From NCBI RefSeq assembly GCF_019656455.1, contig NZ_BPMK01000021.1:26997-90996 (forward strand): a stretch of DNA of 64,000 nucleotides, written 5' to 3'. The notes beneath the pieces are model-generated. The model saw only the letters and a list, made by a program, of their open reading frames with translations. It did not search any database and was not told the origin of the DNA. Made by a program: the position numbers and the translations under genes. This stretch comes from Noviherbaspirillum aridicola (GTDB taxonomy: Bacteria > Pseudomonadota > Gammaproteobacteria > Burkholderiales > Burkholderiaceae_D). Positions 17,932-26,303 of the stretch are shown one piece after another (position 1 is the stretch's first letter; every line of letters starts with the position of its first letter).

Positions 17932-20900
17932 CTACGCATGCTTCAAGTTCGTTTTCATTGCCTTGTATCGTTCATGGAACTCAGGGTGCCTGGTCTTGAG
18001 CCGGTGGTATTGCCGTGAGTTGCAGATCCCCTTCATCATTTTCTGGGCGCCCCTGATTTTCGTCAGCAGGCTTTTCTTCTGGGTCGGACTCAGGTTTTCC
18101 CTGGAGTTGTTCACCATCGTGATAAAGGCATCAAGATTGTTGATCGCCTCGGAGGCGATCGCCCCGCGGAGACCCTTCGCGACCACCCTGAGAACCTCCA
18201 GCTTGAAATCCGGCTCGAGTGCCCTCAGCATGCTTTCGATGCCGGTCAGCATGGCGGGTGAGGCGCGCAGCAATGCCCCTTCCACATCGTGCACGCCTGG
18301 TTTGAACAAAGCGGTGAATGCCGAAGTATGGCCTTGCTCGGCTGCAGCGATCACCGCGGTCCTTCCATCGGACGCCTGTGCATGAATGTCCGCGCCGGCC
18401 TCGAGCAGCGCAACGACCGCCGTCGCGCGGTTTGCAAGCGCAGCCGCGATGAGCGGAGTGGCGCCCTGGTTGTCGGCGGCATCGACGATCGCCCCTGCTT
18501 CGACCAGCAGACGTATCGCGTCCGGGTGCCCCCCGCGGGCTGCGAGCATGAGCGGCGTTGTACCGTTATTGTCGGGTGCGTTCACATCCGCGCCCCGCTC
18601 GATCAGCAACCCGAGTGCCTCGCCATGACCGCGGATGGCGGCATACATGAGTGCGCTCCACTGCCGGCTGGTGCGTCCGTCCACCGGCGCACCCTGGTCA
18701 AGCAGGAAGCGCAATGCTTCGACCTTGCCCGCTTCGGCTGCATACATCATCGCTGTCTTCCCGACCCCGTCAGCGAGATGCAGGTCTGCCTCATGCTGCA
18801 ACAGCCGCTGCAACATCTCGATGCTGCCGACCGAGGCGGCCAGCATCGCCGCGGTGTGGTCTTGCACTGTGCGAGCGGTGATACTTGCGCCCCCCTCCAG
18901 GGCGACCCGAAACGCCTCGACATGACCCTGTTCCGCAGCAGCCAGAAGGGCTGTATAGCCACGGTCATCTTCCGCATTGATATCGGCCCCGCGGTCGATC
19001 AGGATCCGCAAACACTCGGCCTTCCCTTGCCTGGCCGCACAAATGGCTGCGGTGGCACCGTGGTGCCCACGAAGATCGGGGAGCACTCCGTGGTGGAGCA
19101 GAATCCGGAGAGCTTCCGCGTGGCCTGCCTCCGCGGCCAGATGGAGCGCGGGCGGAGAACTGGCAGTCACGATGCCAGGATCTGCGCCTTTCTTGAGAAG
19201 CATCTCCAGCACCGCCACATGGCCGAACCCGGCCGCCGCCATCAGCACAGTCCGGTCTCCCCGGTGTTGCTGATCCTCGTCGATTCCATGATTAAGCAAT
19301 ATCTCAAGCGCCTCGGTCTGACCTTGTTCCCCGGCCAGCAGGGGTACGTTCGTCAACTCCGCGCCGTTCTTGATCAACACGTGCAAGGCCTTCAACTGCC
19401 CTCTCCCTGCCGCCACACCCGCGGGAGTGATGTGGGAGCCGTTGAGCGCGTCGATGTTCGCGCCCTTCGTGAGCAAATGCGATATGGCCCCATCCTGTCC
19501 ATGATGGGCCGCCAGATGCAAGGCGGTATCTTTATTCGGCGTTACGGCCTCGATATCGGCGCCCCTTTCGATCAGGGTCTGGAGGGCGCCGGTGTGGCCG
19601 CCTGCCGCAGCAAGCATCAGTGCCGTGCGTCCTTGCGGGTCCCGGCCCTCGATATCGACATCCTTGTAAATCTGCTCCTCTTCCTCGTTCAGCTGCAGGA
19701 CCTCCTGGATGACGTCGGGATTGCCGAAAGACGCGCCGAGAAAAAGAACCTGCCTGGCGCATGCGGAGGCAACCCGCGGGACTGCTTGCATGACCTGTAC
19801 AAACTCGCCTATCCACTGGGCGGCGTTCTCGCATGCCTGCAGGTTTTCGCGATCGGTCTGCTCAATCAGGTATCCGGCGATCTCGGACATGGTCTCGGGA
19901 AGGTCGTCGACCTCAATCTCGGGATGACGATTCAACGTGAGCGGAGAAATGTCCAGCAGGCGTCTTGCCTCCAGCGGGTCGCAGCGACCGTCCTTGTCCT
20001 TCGTCCAGAACAACGGACCAAGTTGCATGATGGCTCCACCATCGCCGGCGTCCTCGGCGAGCGTGATGGCTTTATCGAAGTCGATCAATTCCTCCCGGCG
20101 CATCAACTGCGTCACCTTCTCCGCGATGCCCGCGCTGGTCCGCCAGAGGTGACACTGGCCCGTTTCATCGTCGGCGTGAACAAAGCTATGAGTGGAGATA
20201 TCTCCATACTCCGGATCCAGGACGTTCTGCTTCAGGTCGTTGAGTGTCGCCAGCTGCCCGGGTCCCAGTTCCACGTCTTGCGCCGGCGATGCTCCCACCG
20301 CATCCCTCACCCGTGTAAAGTAGTCGTCCGCGAGCCGGTTGATGAGCAGACCCGGCTTCAACACGGCGAACACGCTGTCCTCGCAACGCCTCGCCAGTTC
20401 ATCCGTCACACGCGCGGCCATGCTGGGCGCGAACGGGTCCGGCTCCTCCGGGAGGCCGAGTTTGTCCGCAAGACGATTGAAGTAATGGTTCACCAGATGC
20501 ACCTCGAAGTTAGCGGAGTACTCGTGCGAGGCCTTGACATGGGAGAGGATCGCGGCAACCGCCATCGCCTTCATCATCCGCCTTGCCTGCCCTTTGATGC
20601 CCGTGTTCGCCATGCGAAGCTGATAGAGCCCATCGGTGATCGCTGTCGTCACGCCGCCGGCACACACCGCCAGCGTCGAACTCAGATTCGCTACCGCGTC
20701 TATTCGGGACCGGAGGGCGATGCGCTCGTCGCTGAGTTTGTCGGCAAAAGCGGCCAGCATCTCCTTGGCGCTGCCGTACATGATATTCGCGTGATCGCTG
20801 AAGAACCCCTGGGGCTCGAACAGGTGGCCCTTGAAGGTTTCACAGTCGGCCCTGATCGCATCTTGCCGTGCCTCGCTCACAGGCGGATCCAGCTCGCCTG

Positions 20901-21120
20901 CACGGGCCGCGACAAATGCTGGCAAGCGGTCGATCAACTCACGGTATTCGCGCTCAAATTTCGGAAAATCCGCATGCTGGCGGAAGTTGGGAATGTTGCC
21001 GTACCTGGCAGGCGCATACAGCACCGGCGATGCGGCTGCTCGACTGGGGCGGGATGCTTCCGCACGCACGGGCGGGGCGATATCCGGCAGGAAGAAGGTA
21101 TTTGAAAAGCGCGTTCTCAT
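17932..21120 (-). CDS. Giant ankyrin-repeat protein with novel N- and C-terminal domains (paralogue 2)
   Basis: The function is unknown. The ATG at 21120 (GGAGAG upstream) gives 1062 residues, soluble, without a signal peptide. The N-terminal domain of about 490 residues aligns with paralogue 1 over its whole length; shared blocks include LYAPARY/LYSPARY, IRADCE, IMYG.AKE, VFAVLKPG, LDPEYG and LFLGASFG. About 14 ankyrin repeats follow, four fewer than paralogue 1. The C-terminal domain is also shared (SPAMLTGI versus RPAMFTGI, then KIRGAQK and the RQYHRLK region). Repeat number differs while the ends are conserved, so the ankyrin array evolves by gain or loss of units. It lies 282 bases downstream of a tail-anchored protein gene. 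Confidence 0.85.
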   Translation of the reverse strand: MRTRFSNTFFLPDIAPPVRAEASRPSRAAASPVLYAPARYGNIPNFRQHADFPKFEREYRELIDRLPAFVAARAGELDPPVSEARQDAIRADCETFKGHLFEPQGFFSDHANIMYGSAKEMLAAFADKLSDERIALRSRIDAVANLSSTLAVCAGGVTTAITDGLYQLRMANTGIKGQARRMMKAMAVAAILSHVKASHEYSANFEVHLVNHYFNRLADKLGLPEEPDPFAPSMAARVTDELARRCEDSVFAVLKPGLLINRLADDYFTRVRDAVGASPAQDVELGPGQLATLNDLKQNVLDPEYGDISTHSFVHADDETGQCHLWRTSAGIAEKVTQLMRREELIDFDKAITLAEDAGDGGAIMQLGPLFWTKDKDGRCDPLEARRLLDISPLTLNRHPEIEVDDLPETMSEIAGYLIEQTDRENLQACENAAQWIGEFVQVMQAVPRVASACARQVLFLGASFGNPDVIQEVLQLNEEEEQIYKDVDIEGRDPQGRTALMLAAAGGHTGALQTLIERGADIEAVTPNKDTALHLAAHHGQDGAISHLLTKGANIDALNGSHITPAGVAAGRGQLKALHVLIKNGAELTNVPLLAGEQGQTEALEILLNHGIDEDQQHRGDRTVLMAAAGFGHVAVLEMLLKKGADPGIVTASSPPALHLAAEAGHAEALRILLHHGVLPDLRGHHGATAAICAARQGKAECLRILIDRGADINAEDDRGYTALLAAAEQGHVEAFRVALEGGASITARTVQDHTAAMLAASVGSIEMLQRLLQHEADLHLADGVGKTAMMYAAEAGKVEALRFLLDQGAPVDGRTSRQWSALMYAAIRGHGEALGLLIERGADVNAPDNNGTTPLMLAARGGHPDAIRLLVEAGAIVDAADNQGATPLIAAALANRATAVVALLEAGADIHAQASDGRTAVIAAAEQGHTSAFTALFKPGVHDVEGALLRASPAMLTGIESMLRALEPDFKLEVLRVVAKGLRGAIASEAINNLDAFITMVNNSRENLSPTQKKSLLTKIRGAQKMMKGICNSRQYHRLKTRHPEFHERYKAMKTNLKHA

Positions 21121-21402
21121 AGTTGTCTCTCCGTGTCGATTACCGCGACCACCATGAGGCCCGGGCTGGATGGAAGCAGGCACAGGCGTGAGTAGCGGGC
21201 GGGCGACCGGGGTTCCCTGCGTCGCGCCACGCAGGGGCATGCGTTGGCAGGCAGCCGCGGAAAGGCCGTCAGTGCGTGGACTTGATCAGGAGGAAGCAGC
21301 GCCCGCGATGCCGCTCAGGGGCGCCGGTGAACGAGCAACCGGGCTGTTTGCGTAACGCGGCCGCGGGTATGGTGCGGAAATCGTGGATGGACGTGGCCGC
21401 GG

Positions 21403-22503
21403 TCAGCCGAGCCAGAACCAGGCAAGCGCGGCCGCGCTTGCGCTGCTGGCCGCGGCGTGAAGGAGATACCAGTAGATGCGGGGCACCGGCTTCGCTTTCG
21501 GCGCCGGGCGGTGTTCATCGCGCGCGATCCTGCGCGCGGCGCCGAGGGACACGAGTGCGTCGGCATCATCATCGTCCTCGGCCACCGGCTCCATTGCAGG
21601 TGGCCTGGGCGCCGGCCGCGCCGCTGCCGGGGCCGCGTGTTGCGCGAACGCGGCGGTGCCGCTGCGCCTGGCGCCGCTCTCGACGGCGGGAGCGGAGGCT
21701 GGCGTGGTTGCGGGTGCGGATGCAAGGGTGGGGGAAGGTGCGGATGCGGGCGCGCGCTGCGGCAATGCCTTGACCTTGCCGGTACTGAGCATCACGTGCA
21801 ATTCCTCGATCGATGGCTTGCGGTCGTGGACGCGCTCCCATGCCCGGATGAGGTTGACGTAACCCTCGCCCATCATCGCTTCATACAGGTCGTCGCCAAG
21901 CTTGCGGCCTGCCTCCACCGCTCTGGCGAGCTGCTTCTGATGCAGTTCCTGCGCGAGCTTGAGCATCGTGTCGCGGCGCAGCCTGCCTTCGGATGCCTGC
22001 AATTCGGCTTCCACGTCCTGGTATTCGACTTGCCGGTTGATCTGCACCGGCGGTTCCAGCACGAGCCGCGGCGGCACGCGTTTGAGGGTCAGCAATGCGC
22101 GCACCGCGTAGTCGAGGTGCGATGGATCCTGTGCCTGGGCGGCGGCGGCGGACGCGGCGCCGCCTGCGGGCTGCAGGAAAAGCCGGGACTGGTTGTAGCC
22201 GGCGAGGAAGGATGTCCAGGGCTCGAGGTCGGCCTTGGTCAGCGCGAAGGGCTTGCTCCAGACTTCGTCGCCGGCGGTCTCTTCGAATGGAATCAGCGCC
22301 GAACGCATGTCCGGGATGCGGCTGACTCTGTCGGGCAGGCCGGGCGCGGCGTCGACGGCAGCGGCCGGCATCATGGCGGGGGCGGCCTGATGGGAGTCCT
22401 CAAGCGCCTGTTTTTTCTTCAGCTCGAGCGCCTGCTGATGCAGGCGGTTCTGCCGCTCGGTCTCCCATTGCAGGGCGCTGTCGATCACGTCGAGCGTGTG
22501 CAT
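21403..22503 (-). CDS. Tail-anchored protein of unknown function
   Basis: I do not recognise a family. The 366-residue protein has a charged N-terminus (WETERQNRLHQQALELKKKQ) and a probable globular core to about residue 245. A low-complexity Ala/Pro/Ser linker (250-315), an acidic patch EDDDDAD and a single hydrophobic segment at the extreme C-terminus (about 342-366) follow. There is no signal peptide, so it is probably C-tail anchored in the inner membrane with the bulk in the cytoplasm. GGGGAG precedes the ATG. It lies between the FlhD-like gene (82 bases upstream) and ankyrin paralogue 2, all on the minus strand. Confidence 0.75.
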   Translation of the reverse strand: MHTLDVIDSALQWETERQNRLHQQALELKKKQALEDSHQAAPAMMPAAAVDAAPGLPDRVSRIPDMRSALIPFEETAGDEVWSKPFALTKADLEPWTSFLAGYNQSRLFLQPAGGAASAAAAQAQDPSHLDYAVRALLTLKRVPPRLVLEPPVQINRQVEYQDVEAELQASEGRLRRDTMLKLAQELHQKQLARAVEAGRKLGDDLYEAMMGEGYVNLIRAWERVHDRKPSIEELHVMLSTGKVKALPQRAPASAPSPTLASAPATTPASAPAVESGARRSGTAAFAQHAAPAAARPAPRPPAMEPVAEDDDDADALVSLGAARRIARDEHRPAPKAKPVPRIYWYLLHAAASSASAAALAWFWLG

Positions 22504-22585
22504 GTCAGCACGCTCCCCGCATGACGACGAGCGCCGGGCCGTTCAGGAATCGGGAGACCATCTCTGTCTTGTTCCGAAAGCCCTC

Positions 22586-22897
22586 TCAGGCGACCTGTTC
22601 AGGCGCCTGCGACGCCATGATGATCGACGCGTGCAGCGGCGTGGGCGCGGCGCCGGCCTTGTCGCGCACCAGGGTCGAGAGGATCGTGCTGTCGTCGAAC
22701 CGGAAGCGCGACAGCATGACGTTGCAGCTCGCCATCTTCAGGACCTGCGCATTGCTCATGCTGGCGATCAGGTCGGCGATTTCGCCGCTGATGCCGAGAC
22801 GGAAGATCGCTTCCGCGCGGTCGTGGCGAATCATCTGCTGGGCGATCATCAGATAGCTGAGATTCACATCGCGGATTTCGGACAGGTAATCGTTCAT
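22586..22897 (-). CDS. flhD: FlhD-family flagellar transcriptional activator (orphan, no flhC beside it)
   Basis: FlhD with FlhC forms the master activator of flagellar class II promoters. The 103-residue protein matches FlhD throughout: DVNLSYLMIAQQMI, AIFRLGISGEIADLIASMS, CNVMLSRFRFDDSTILSTL, and a C-terminal HASIIMASQAPEQ close to Burkholderia FlhD. FlhC normally lies immediately downstream, but here an unrelated tail-anchored protein follows. The ATG lies 17 bases after the toxin stop, with AAGGA nine bases upstream, so it may be transcribed with the mazEF-type pair. It may be a specialised second copy whose FlhC partner is encoded elsewhere, or a regulator that acts without FlhC. Confidence 0.88.
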   Translation of the reverse strand: MNDYLSEIRDVNLSYLMIAQQMIRHDRAEAIFRLGISGEIADLIASMSNAQVLKMASCNVMLSRFRFDDSTILSTLVRDKAGAAPTPLHASIIMASQAPEQVA

Positions 22898-22914
22898 GTG
22901 TTTCGATCCTTATC

Positions 22915-23235
22915 TCAATAAGCGAAAACTTCTTGAAGTACTTCCAGCGCGCGGGCCATGGTGAGGTCGTCAATCTCGCCCAGCCTTCTGATCAGGCGCG
23001 CCTTTTCCAGCGTGCAGATCTGATCCAGCAGGATCAGTCCGTCCTTCTGCATGAACTGCACGGGAATCCGGAACGGCGCGGGCAGGTCATGCGTGCTCAT
23101 CGGGGCGACGATGAGGGTGTTCAGGTATTCATCCATCTCTTCCGGCGAGACGATCACGCAGGGCCAGCGCTCCTGCGTGATGCTGCCGACCGGCTTGTCG
23201 AACTCGACCAGCCAGACTTCGGCCCGCTTTACCAT
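22915..23235 (-). CDS. mazF: MazF/PemK-family toxin
   Basis: This is a predicted mRNA interferase of a type II toxin-antitoxin pair. The 106-residue protein has the PemK/MazF features: VKRAEVWLVEFDKPVGS at the N-terminus, RWPCVIVSP, the LIVAPMSTHD strand and LLDQICTLEKARLIRRLG near the C-terminus. The start at 23235 overlaps the last seven bases of the antitoxin gene. The FlhD-like gene follows 17 bases downstream. Confidence 0.9.
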   Translation of the reverse strand: MVKRAEVWLVEFDKPVGSITQERWPCVIVSPEEMDEYLNTLIVAPMSTHDLPAPFRIPVQFMQKDGLILLDQICTLEKARLIRRLGEIDDLTMARALEVLQEVFAY

Positions 23236-23489
23236 GTGAAGCCCGCTTCCTTGTCGGCGGGTACCAGCGGCCAGGCGACCACCTGCTCGGCTTCCGCCGT
23301 CGCCGAAGCGATCTGCTGGCATGCCTCGGCCCAGCCCTCGCGGCATTTCTTCTTGGGCTTGCGGATCACGATCGCGTCGTTCTCCACCTGGATCTCGACT
23401 TCACCGATATCGAGACCGGTCTGCAAAAGGAAGGGCTTCGGGATCAGGACGCCCTGTGAATTTCCCATCTTGCGGATCGCAGTCTTCAT
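23229..23489 (-). CDS. mazE: AbrB/MazE-family antitoxin
   Basis: This is the antitoxin and DNA-binding partner of the adjacent MazF-like toxin. The 86-residue protein has an N-terminal swapped-hairpin AbrB domain (KTAIRKMGNSQGVLIPKPFL) and an acidic, Trp-containing C-terminal tail that probably wraps the toxin. The ATG at 23489 was chosen because AAGGGA lies seven bases upstream and the family N-terminus begins there. Such pairs usually repress their own promoter; palindromes that could be the operator lie 75-130 bases upstream. Confidence 0.9.
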   Translation of the reverse strand: MKTAIRKMGNSQGVLIPKPFLLQTGLDIGEVEIQVENDAIVIRKPKKKCREGWAEACQQIASATAEAEQVVAWPLVPADKEAGFTW

Positions 23490-23562
23490 AGAAATCCCTT
23501 TAACAGTAGGTTCTAACATCGTACTACAAAATTTCTGGTTGGAAAATTCTTATTCGTACATT

Positions 23563-23621
23563 GTTCGAACAAATTCTTACTTCGTAAGAACTTTGTTATG
23601 CCTATACGGAAGAACTTTGTT
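23563..23621 (-). promoter_or_regulatory. Candidate operator of the mazEF-type operon
   Basis: In an AT-rich stretch, a 7-base palindrome (23574-23580 and 23584-23590, spacer TTC) extends imperfectly to AACAAA...TTTGTT arms (23568-23597). The right arm, AAGAACTTTGTT (23586-23597), recurs exactly at 23610-23621. The GTTCGAAC palindrome (23563-23570) abuts the left. The arrangement of one full site plus one half site upstream of an AbrB-type antitoxin suggests autoregulation; this is inference. The rest of the gap to 23727 shows nothing else. Confidence 0.5.
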
Positions 23622-23727
23622 GTGACGAAGTTGAAGCGGGATGAGAAACACGGACAGCGCGGATGCGCAAGGCATTGAGAAACAAGGAAGAAGGATGGCT
23701 GACGGGCCGCGGACGCGGCGCCGTCGT

Positions 23728-24834
23728 TCAGTAGGCGTAGGGATCGCGGCGGGCGCTGGCGTAGGACGGGCAGCCGTTCTTGCCCCACATGCCGTTGCAG
23801 ACCTGCCAGCGGCAGTGCTCGCGCAGGATGATGTTGGCGCGCCGGTCGCAGCTCGCGAGCGCGCTGGACACCTGCTGCAGGCGTGAATTGTCGCCGCCAC
23901 GGCGGGGGGTGCTGCTGGCGGCGGCGGTCTTCTTGTTCAATTCTTCATCCGCCTGCCGGCGCATGCGCTCGACCTCGCCGGCGTTTTCGGTGCCGGCCTT
24001 CGCCGTGCGGGTCGGGGTGGCCGCCTTGCGCGGCGTCTCGGCGCGTCTCGTTTCCCTGGCCGGCGCGGCGGTTTCGCCTGCCTCCGCGCGGTCGGCTTGC
24101 CGTGCCCGGCTCTGCTCCCGCACCGGCTCGGGCCGGGATTCCCTGGCCGCGAGCTTCTGCTCGGGGACAGGGGGTTTCGGCTCGGGCGCGGCGGCTTTCG
24201 GCTCGGCCCGGGCGGGAGCCGCTTCCGCCACCGCGGCTTTCGGTTCAGGCGGCGCCGGTTTCGATTCCGGCACGGCGGCGGCCGTGGGTGCGCCGGCGGG
24301 CGCCGGGTCCGGCCGTTCGGCCCTGGCCTCGCGCTGGCCGCCCTCGACCTCCCCGGCGGGCGCCTTGCCGTCGTAGGGGAGTTCGCTCGGCCGTATGCCG
24401 CGCAGCGCCCTCTCCTCGCCGTCGGGGTCGACGACGGTGGCGGCCGGGGCGGACAACGCCAGCGCGGACGCGGAGAGGGGCGGATTCTTTGGCGTGGAAG
24501 CAAACCATTTCGAGCCGGCGAGGCCGGCGCCCGCGCCCACCGCGAAAACGAGCGACATGATGAGCAAGGGTGAACGACGGCGCGCCGGGGTTTGCGGTCC
24601 GCCGCCATAGAGCGCGTCGTAATGGGCGGCCGCCGCCTTGGCTGCGAGGGCCTCCGGGCTGAGATCCAGCTCCGGCTCGGTGCGCTGCGGCCGGGCCGCG
24701 TCCTGGGCCCTGTAGGGCGGAAGGTTGGCGGCGGCAAAACGGGACGCATCGCCTCCGGCATTGCCGGAGGGCGTTGGTGGAGGTTGGCGGGGACGTCCCG
24801 CTGATCTGAATCCGGCCAAGCGACTTGCCCTCAT
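23728..24834 (-). CDS. Pro/Ala/Glu-rich single-pass membrane protein with Cys-rich C-terminus
   Basis: I do not recognise a named family. The protein (368 residues from the ATG at 24834; the frame is open to a GTG at 24876) has a cytoplasmic Pro-rich N-terminus and one membrane helix at about 89-107 (PLLIMSLVFAVGAGAGLAG) after RRR. A long periplasmic Pro/Ala/Glu/Lys linker follows with repeated EPK and PEPK units. The conserved-looking C-terminal domain of about 45 residues has four cysteines (SCDRR, REHCRWQVC, NGCPSY), probably two disulfides. No clear ribosome-binding site is visible, so the start is uncertain. It lies downstream of the L,D-transpeptidase gene with a 230-base gap. Confidence 0.7.
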   Translation of the reverse strand: MRASRLAGFRSAGRPRQPPPTPSGNAGGDASRFAAANLPPYRAQDAARPQRTEPELDLSPEALAAKAAAAHYDALYGGGPQTPARRRSPLLIMSLVFAVGAGAGLAGSKWFASTPKNPPLSASALALSAPAATVVDPDGEERALRGIRPSELPYDGKAPAGEVEGGQREARAERPDPAPAGAPTAAAVPESKPAPPEPKAAVAEAAPARAEPKAAAPEPKPPVPEQKLAARESRPEPVREQSRARQADRAEAGETAAPARETRRAETPRKAATPTRTAKAGTENAGEVERMRRQADEELNKKTAAASSTPRRGGDNSRLQQVSSALASCDRRANIILREHCRWQVCNGMWGKNGCPSYASARRDPYAY

Positions 24835-25034
24835 GTTCGAAAAAAACTGGAAGTGCCGGCATGCATTGCTGCGCACAAAGCGCGCGAAGTGCGCGCAATG
24901 CCGGGCTGGAGGAGTATCGCGTGGCGAAGCCGCGGCAAGGCGCGGGAATGCTGCCGTATCGAAAAGACCGCCGCCAATGAGCTGAAGTTCAACCAGCCTG
25001 AAGCAGGCTTGCTATTCGTCGAACGGAAATGGTA

Positions 25035-25056
25035 GCGCCACGCGAATGCGTGGCGC
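25035..25056 (-). repeat. Perfect 9-bp inverted repeat after the L,D-transpeptidase gene
   Basis: Arms GCGCCACGC and GCGTGGCGC with loop GAAT lie just past the stop codon. No T run follows on the minus strand, so it is a weak terminator or an mRNA-stabilising hairpin. Confidence 0.5.
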
Positions 25057-25064
25057 ATGAGGGA

Positions 25065-26303
25065 TCACAAGGTGAGTTCGTAAATGATCTTCCACTGGCC
25101 GGCTTCCTTCTCCCAGTACTGCCGCTTGCGGATGGAGGAAGTGTTCTTGCCGATCGTCGTTTCCTGGGTGAAGGTGCTGACGATCATGTCGGAACGGCCC
25201 GGGTAGAAGAAGTGGGTGGTGTCGCGCAGCTTGACTTCGAGCTTCCTGACGTTGCGCAGGACGGACTGCTGCGGCTTGTTGAACCAGGTCTTGAGGTCTT
25301 CGCCCCGCTCCGACTTGAAGTCGCGGCTGTAATTGGCCAGTACGCGCGAGGGCACCAGGCTCTCGACGTCGCGCCGCCAGTTTTCCACCAGGCGCGCGGC
25401 CAGCTGGCGGTCGTTTTCCCAGCGCAGCTTGCCGACGAATTCAATGCTCTCGGCGATGACGACCGGCGTCTTGCCGATTTCTACCGACTCGGCGAGTTTC
25501 TCGAGGTCGGGATTGGTGAGCACGACGCAGCCGTCGGAGGACAGCGGCGGCCGGCTGTAGCTGTCGGGCGGCGTGCCGTGCAGCCAGATGCCCGAGCCGC
25601 TGCGGCCGTTGAGCTTGTCCCATTCGTTGGGATAGTTGATCGGCAGCGCGCCGGTGCCATAGAACTCGGGCAGGCGCGAGTCGGGAAGATGGCTGGTGAT
25701 GTAGTAGACGCCGACCGGCGTCTTCTGGTCGCCTTCCTTGAGCTTGTTGATGCCAAGCTTGCCCTGGCTGACGTAGTAGTCGGTCACGAACTTCAGCTGC
25801 CCGCCTTCATGACGGTACACGAACAGGCGCGAGCGCTTGGCGTCGACCAGCAGCACATGCTTCTGGTCGGCGCGCATCTGCAGCACGACGCGCGGCACCA
25901 GGTTGGGATCGGGCCGCTCGCGCAGGAAGCGCAGGCGCTGCATGGCTTCGGCGCGCAGGTTCTTGAGCTTGTCCTCGGGGCCGTCGACCGCACCCAGCAC
26001 CTTGACCGGGCGGGTATGCATCAGCAGCAGGTCGCCGCGCACCAGGTGGCCGAGACGGAAGTTGGGATAGGCTTCGACCAGACGGTCGGCCTTTTCCTGC
26101 GCGGCACGCAGGTTGTTGGCGCCGAGCTCCTTGTAGACCTCGATCAGCAGGGCCTCGGGATCGGGCTTGTCGTCGCGGTCGCGCGGGCCGGCGCCGGCCG
26201 TTCCGGACACGGAAAGCAGACAGGCCATGCTCAGCAACAGGGCGCGGGCCGCCTTGCCCGGGCGAGGCGACAGGAATGGGAATGTGATTGGGAAGCGCAA
26301 CAT
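25065..26303 (-). CDS. L,D-transpeptidase (YkuD domain) with NTF2-like C-terminal domain
   Basis: This is a predicted periplasmic enzyme that cross-links or anchors to peptidoglycan stem peptides. The 412-residue protein has a signal peptide (LLLSMACLLSVSGTAGA, ending near residue 37) and a helical N-terminal region. The YkuD domain follows (about 140-290) with the catalytic HGTPP...SSDGCVVL motif, its cysteine being the nucleophile. A C-terminal domain (about 305-412, ending YWEKEAGQWKIIYE) resembles the NTF2/SnoaL-like domain seen in Cds6-type transpeptidases. The ATG at 26303 shares one base with the TGA of the TPR gene, implying coupling. No clear ribosome-binding site is seen otherwise. 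Confidence 0.88.
   Translation of the reverse strand: MLRFPITFPFLSPRPGKAARALLLSMACLLSVSGTAGAGPRDRDDKPDPEALLIEVYKELGANNLRAAQEKADRLVEAYPNFRLGHLVRGDLLLMHTRPVKVLGAVDGPEDKLKNLRAEAMQRLRFLRERPDPNLVPRVVLQMRADQKHVLLVDAKRSRLFVYRHEGGQLKFVTDYYVSQGKLGINKLKEGDQKTPVGVYYITSHLPDSRLPEFYGTGALPINYPNEWDKLNGRSGSGIWLHGTPPDSYSRPPLSSDGCVVLTNPDLEKLAESVEIGKTPVVIAESIEFVGKLRWENDRQLAARLVENWRRDVESLVPSRVLANYSRDFKSERGEDLKTWFNKPQQSVLRNVRKLEVKLRDTTHFFYPGRSDMIVSTFTQETTIGKNTSSIRKRQYWEKEAGQWKIIYELTL

Noticed and set aside
18289..21105. Long open frame on the plus strand opposite ankyrin paralogue 2
   Set aside because: It is a GC-rich shadow of the ankyrin gene: no ribosome-binding site, no family features, and odd Cys/His/Arg-rich composition.
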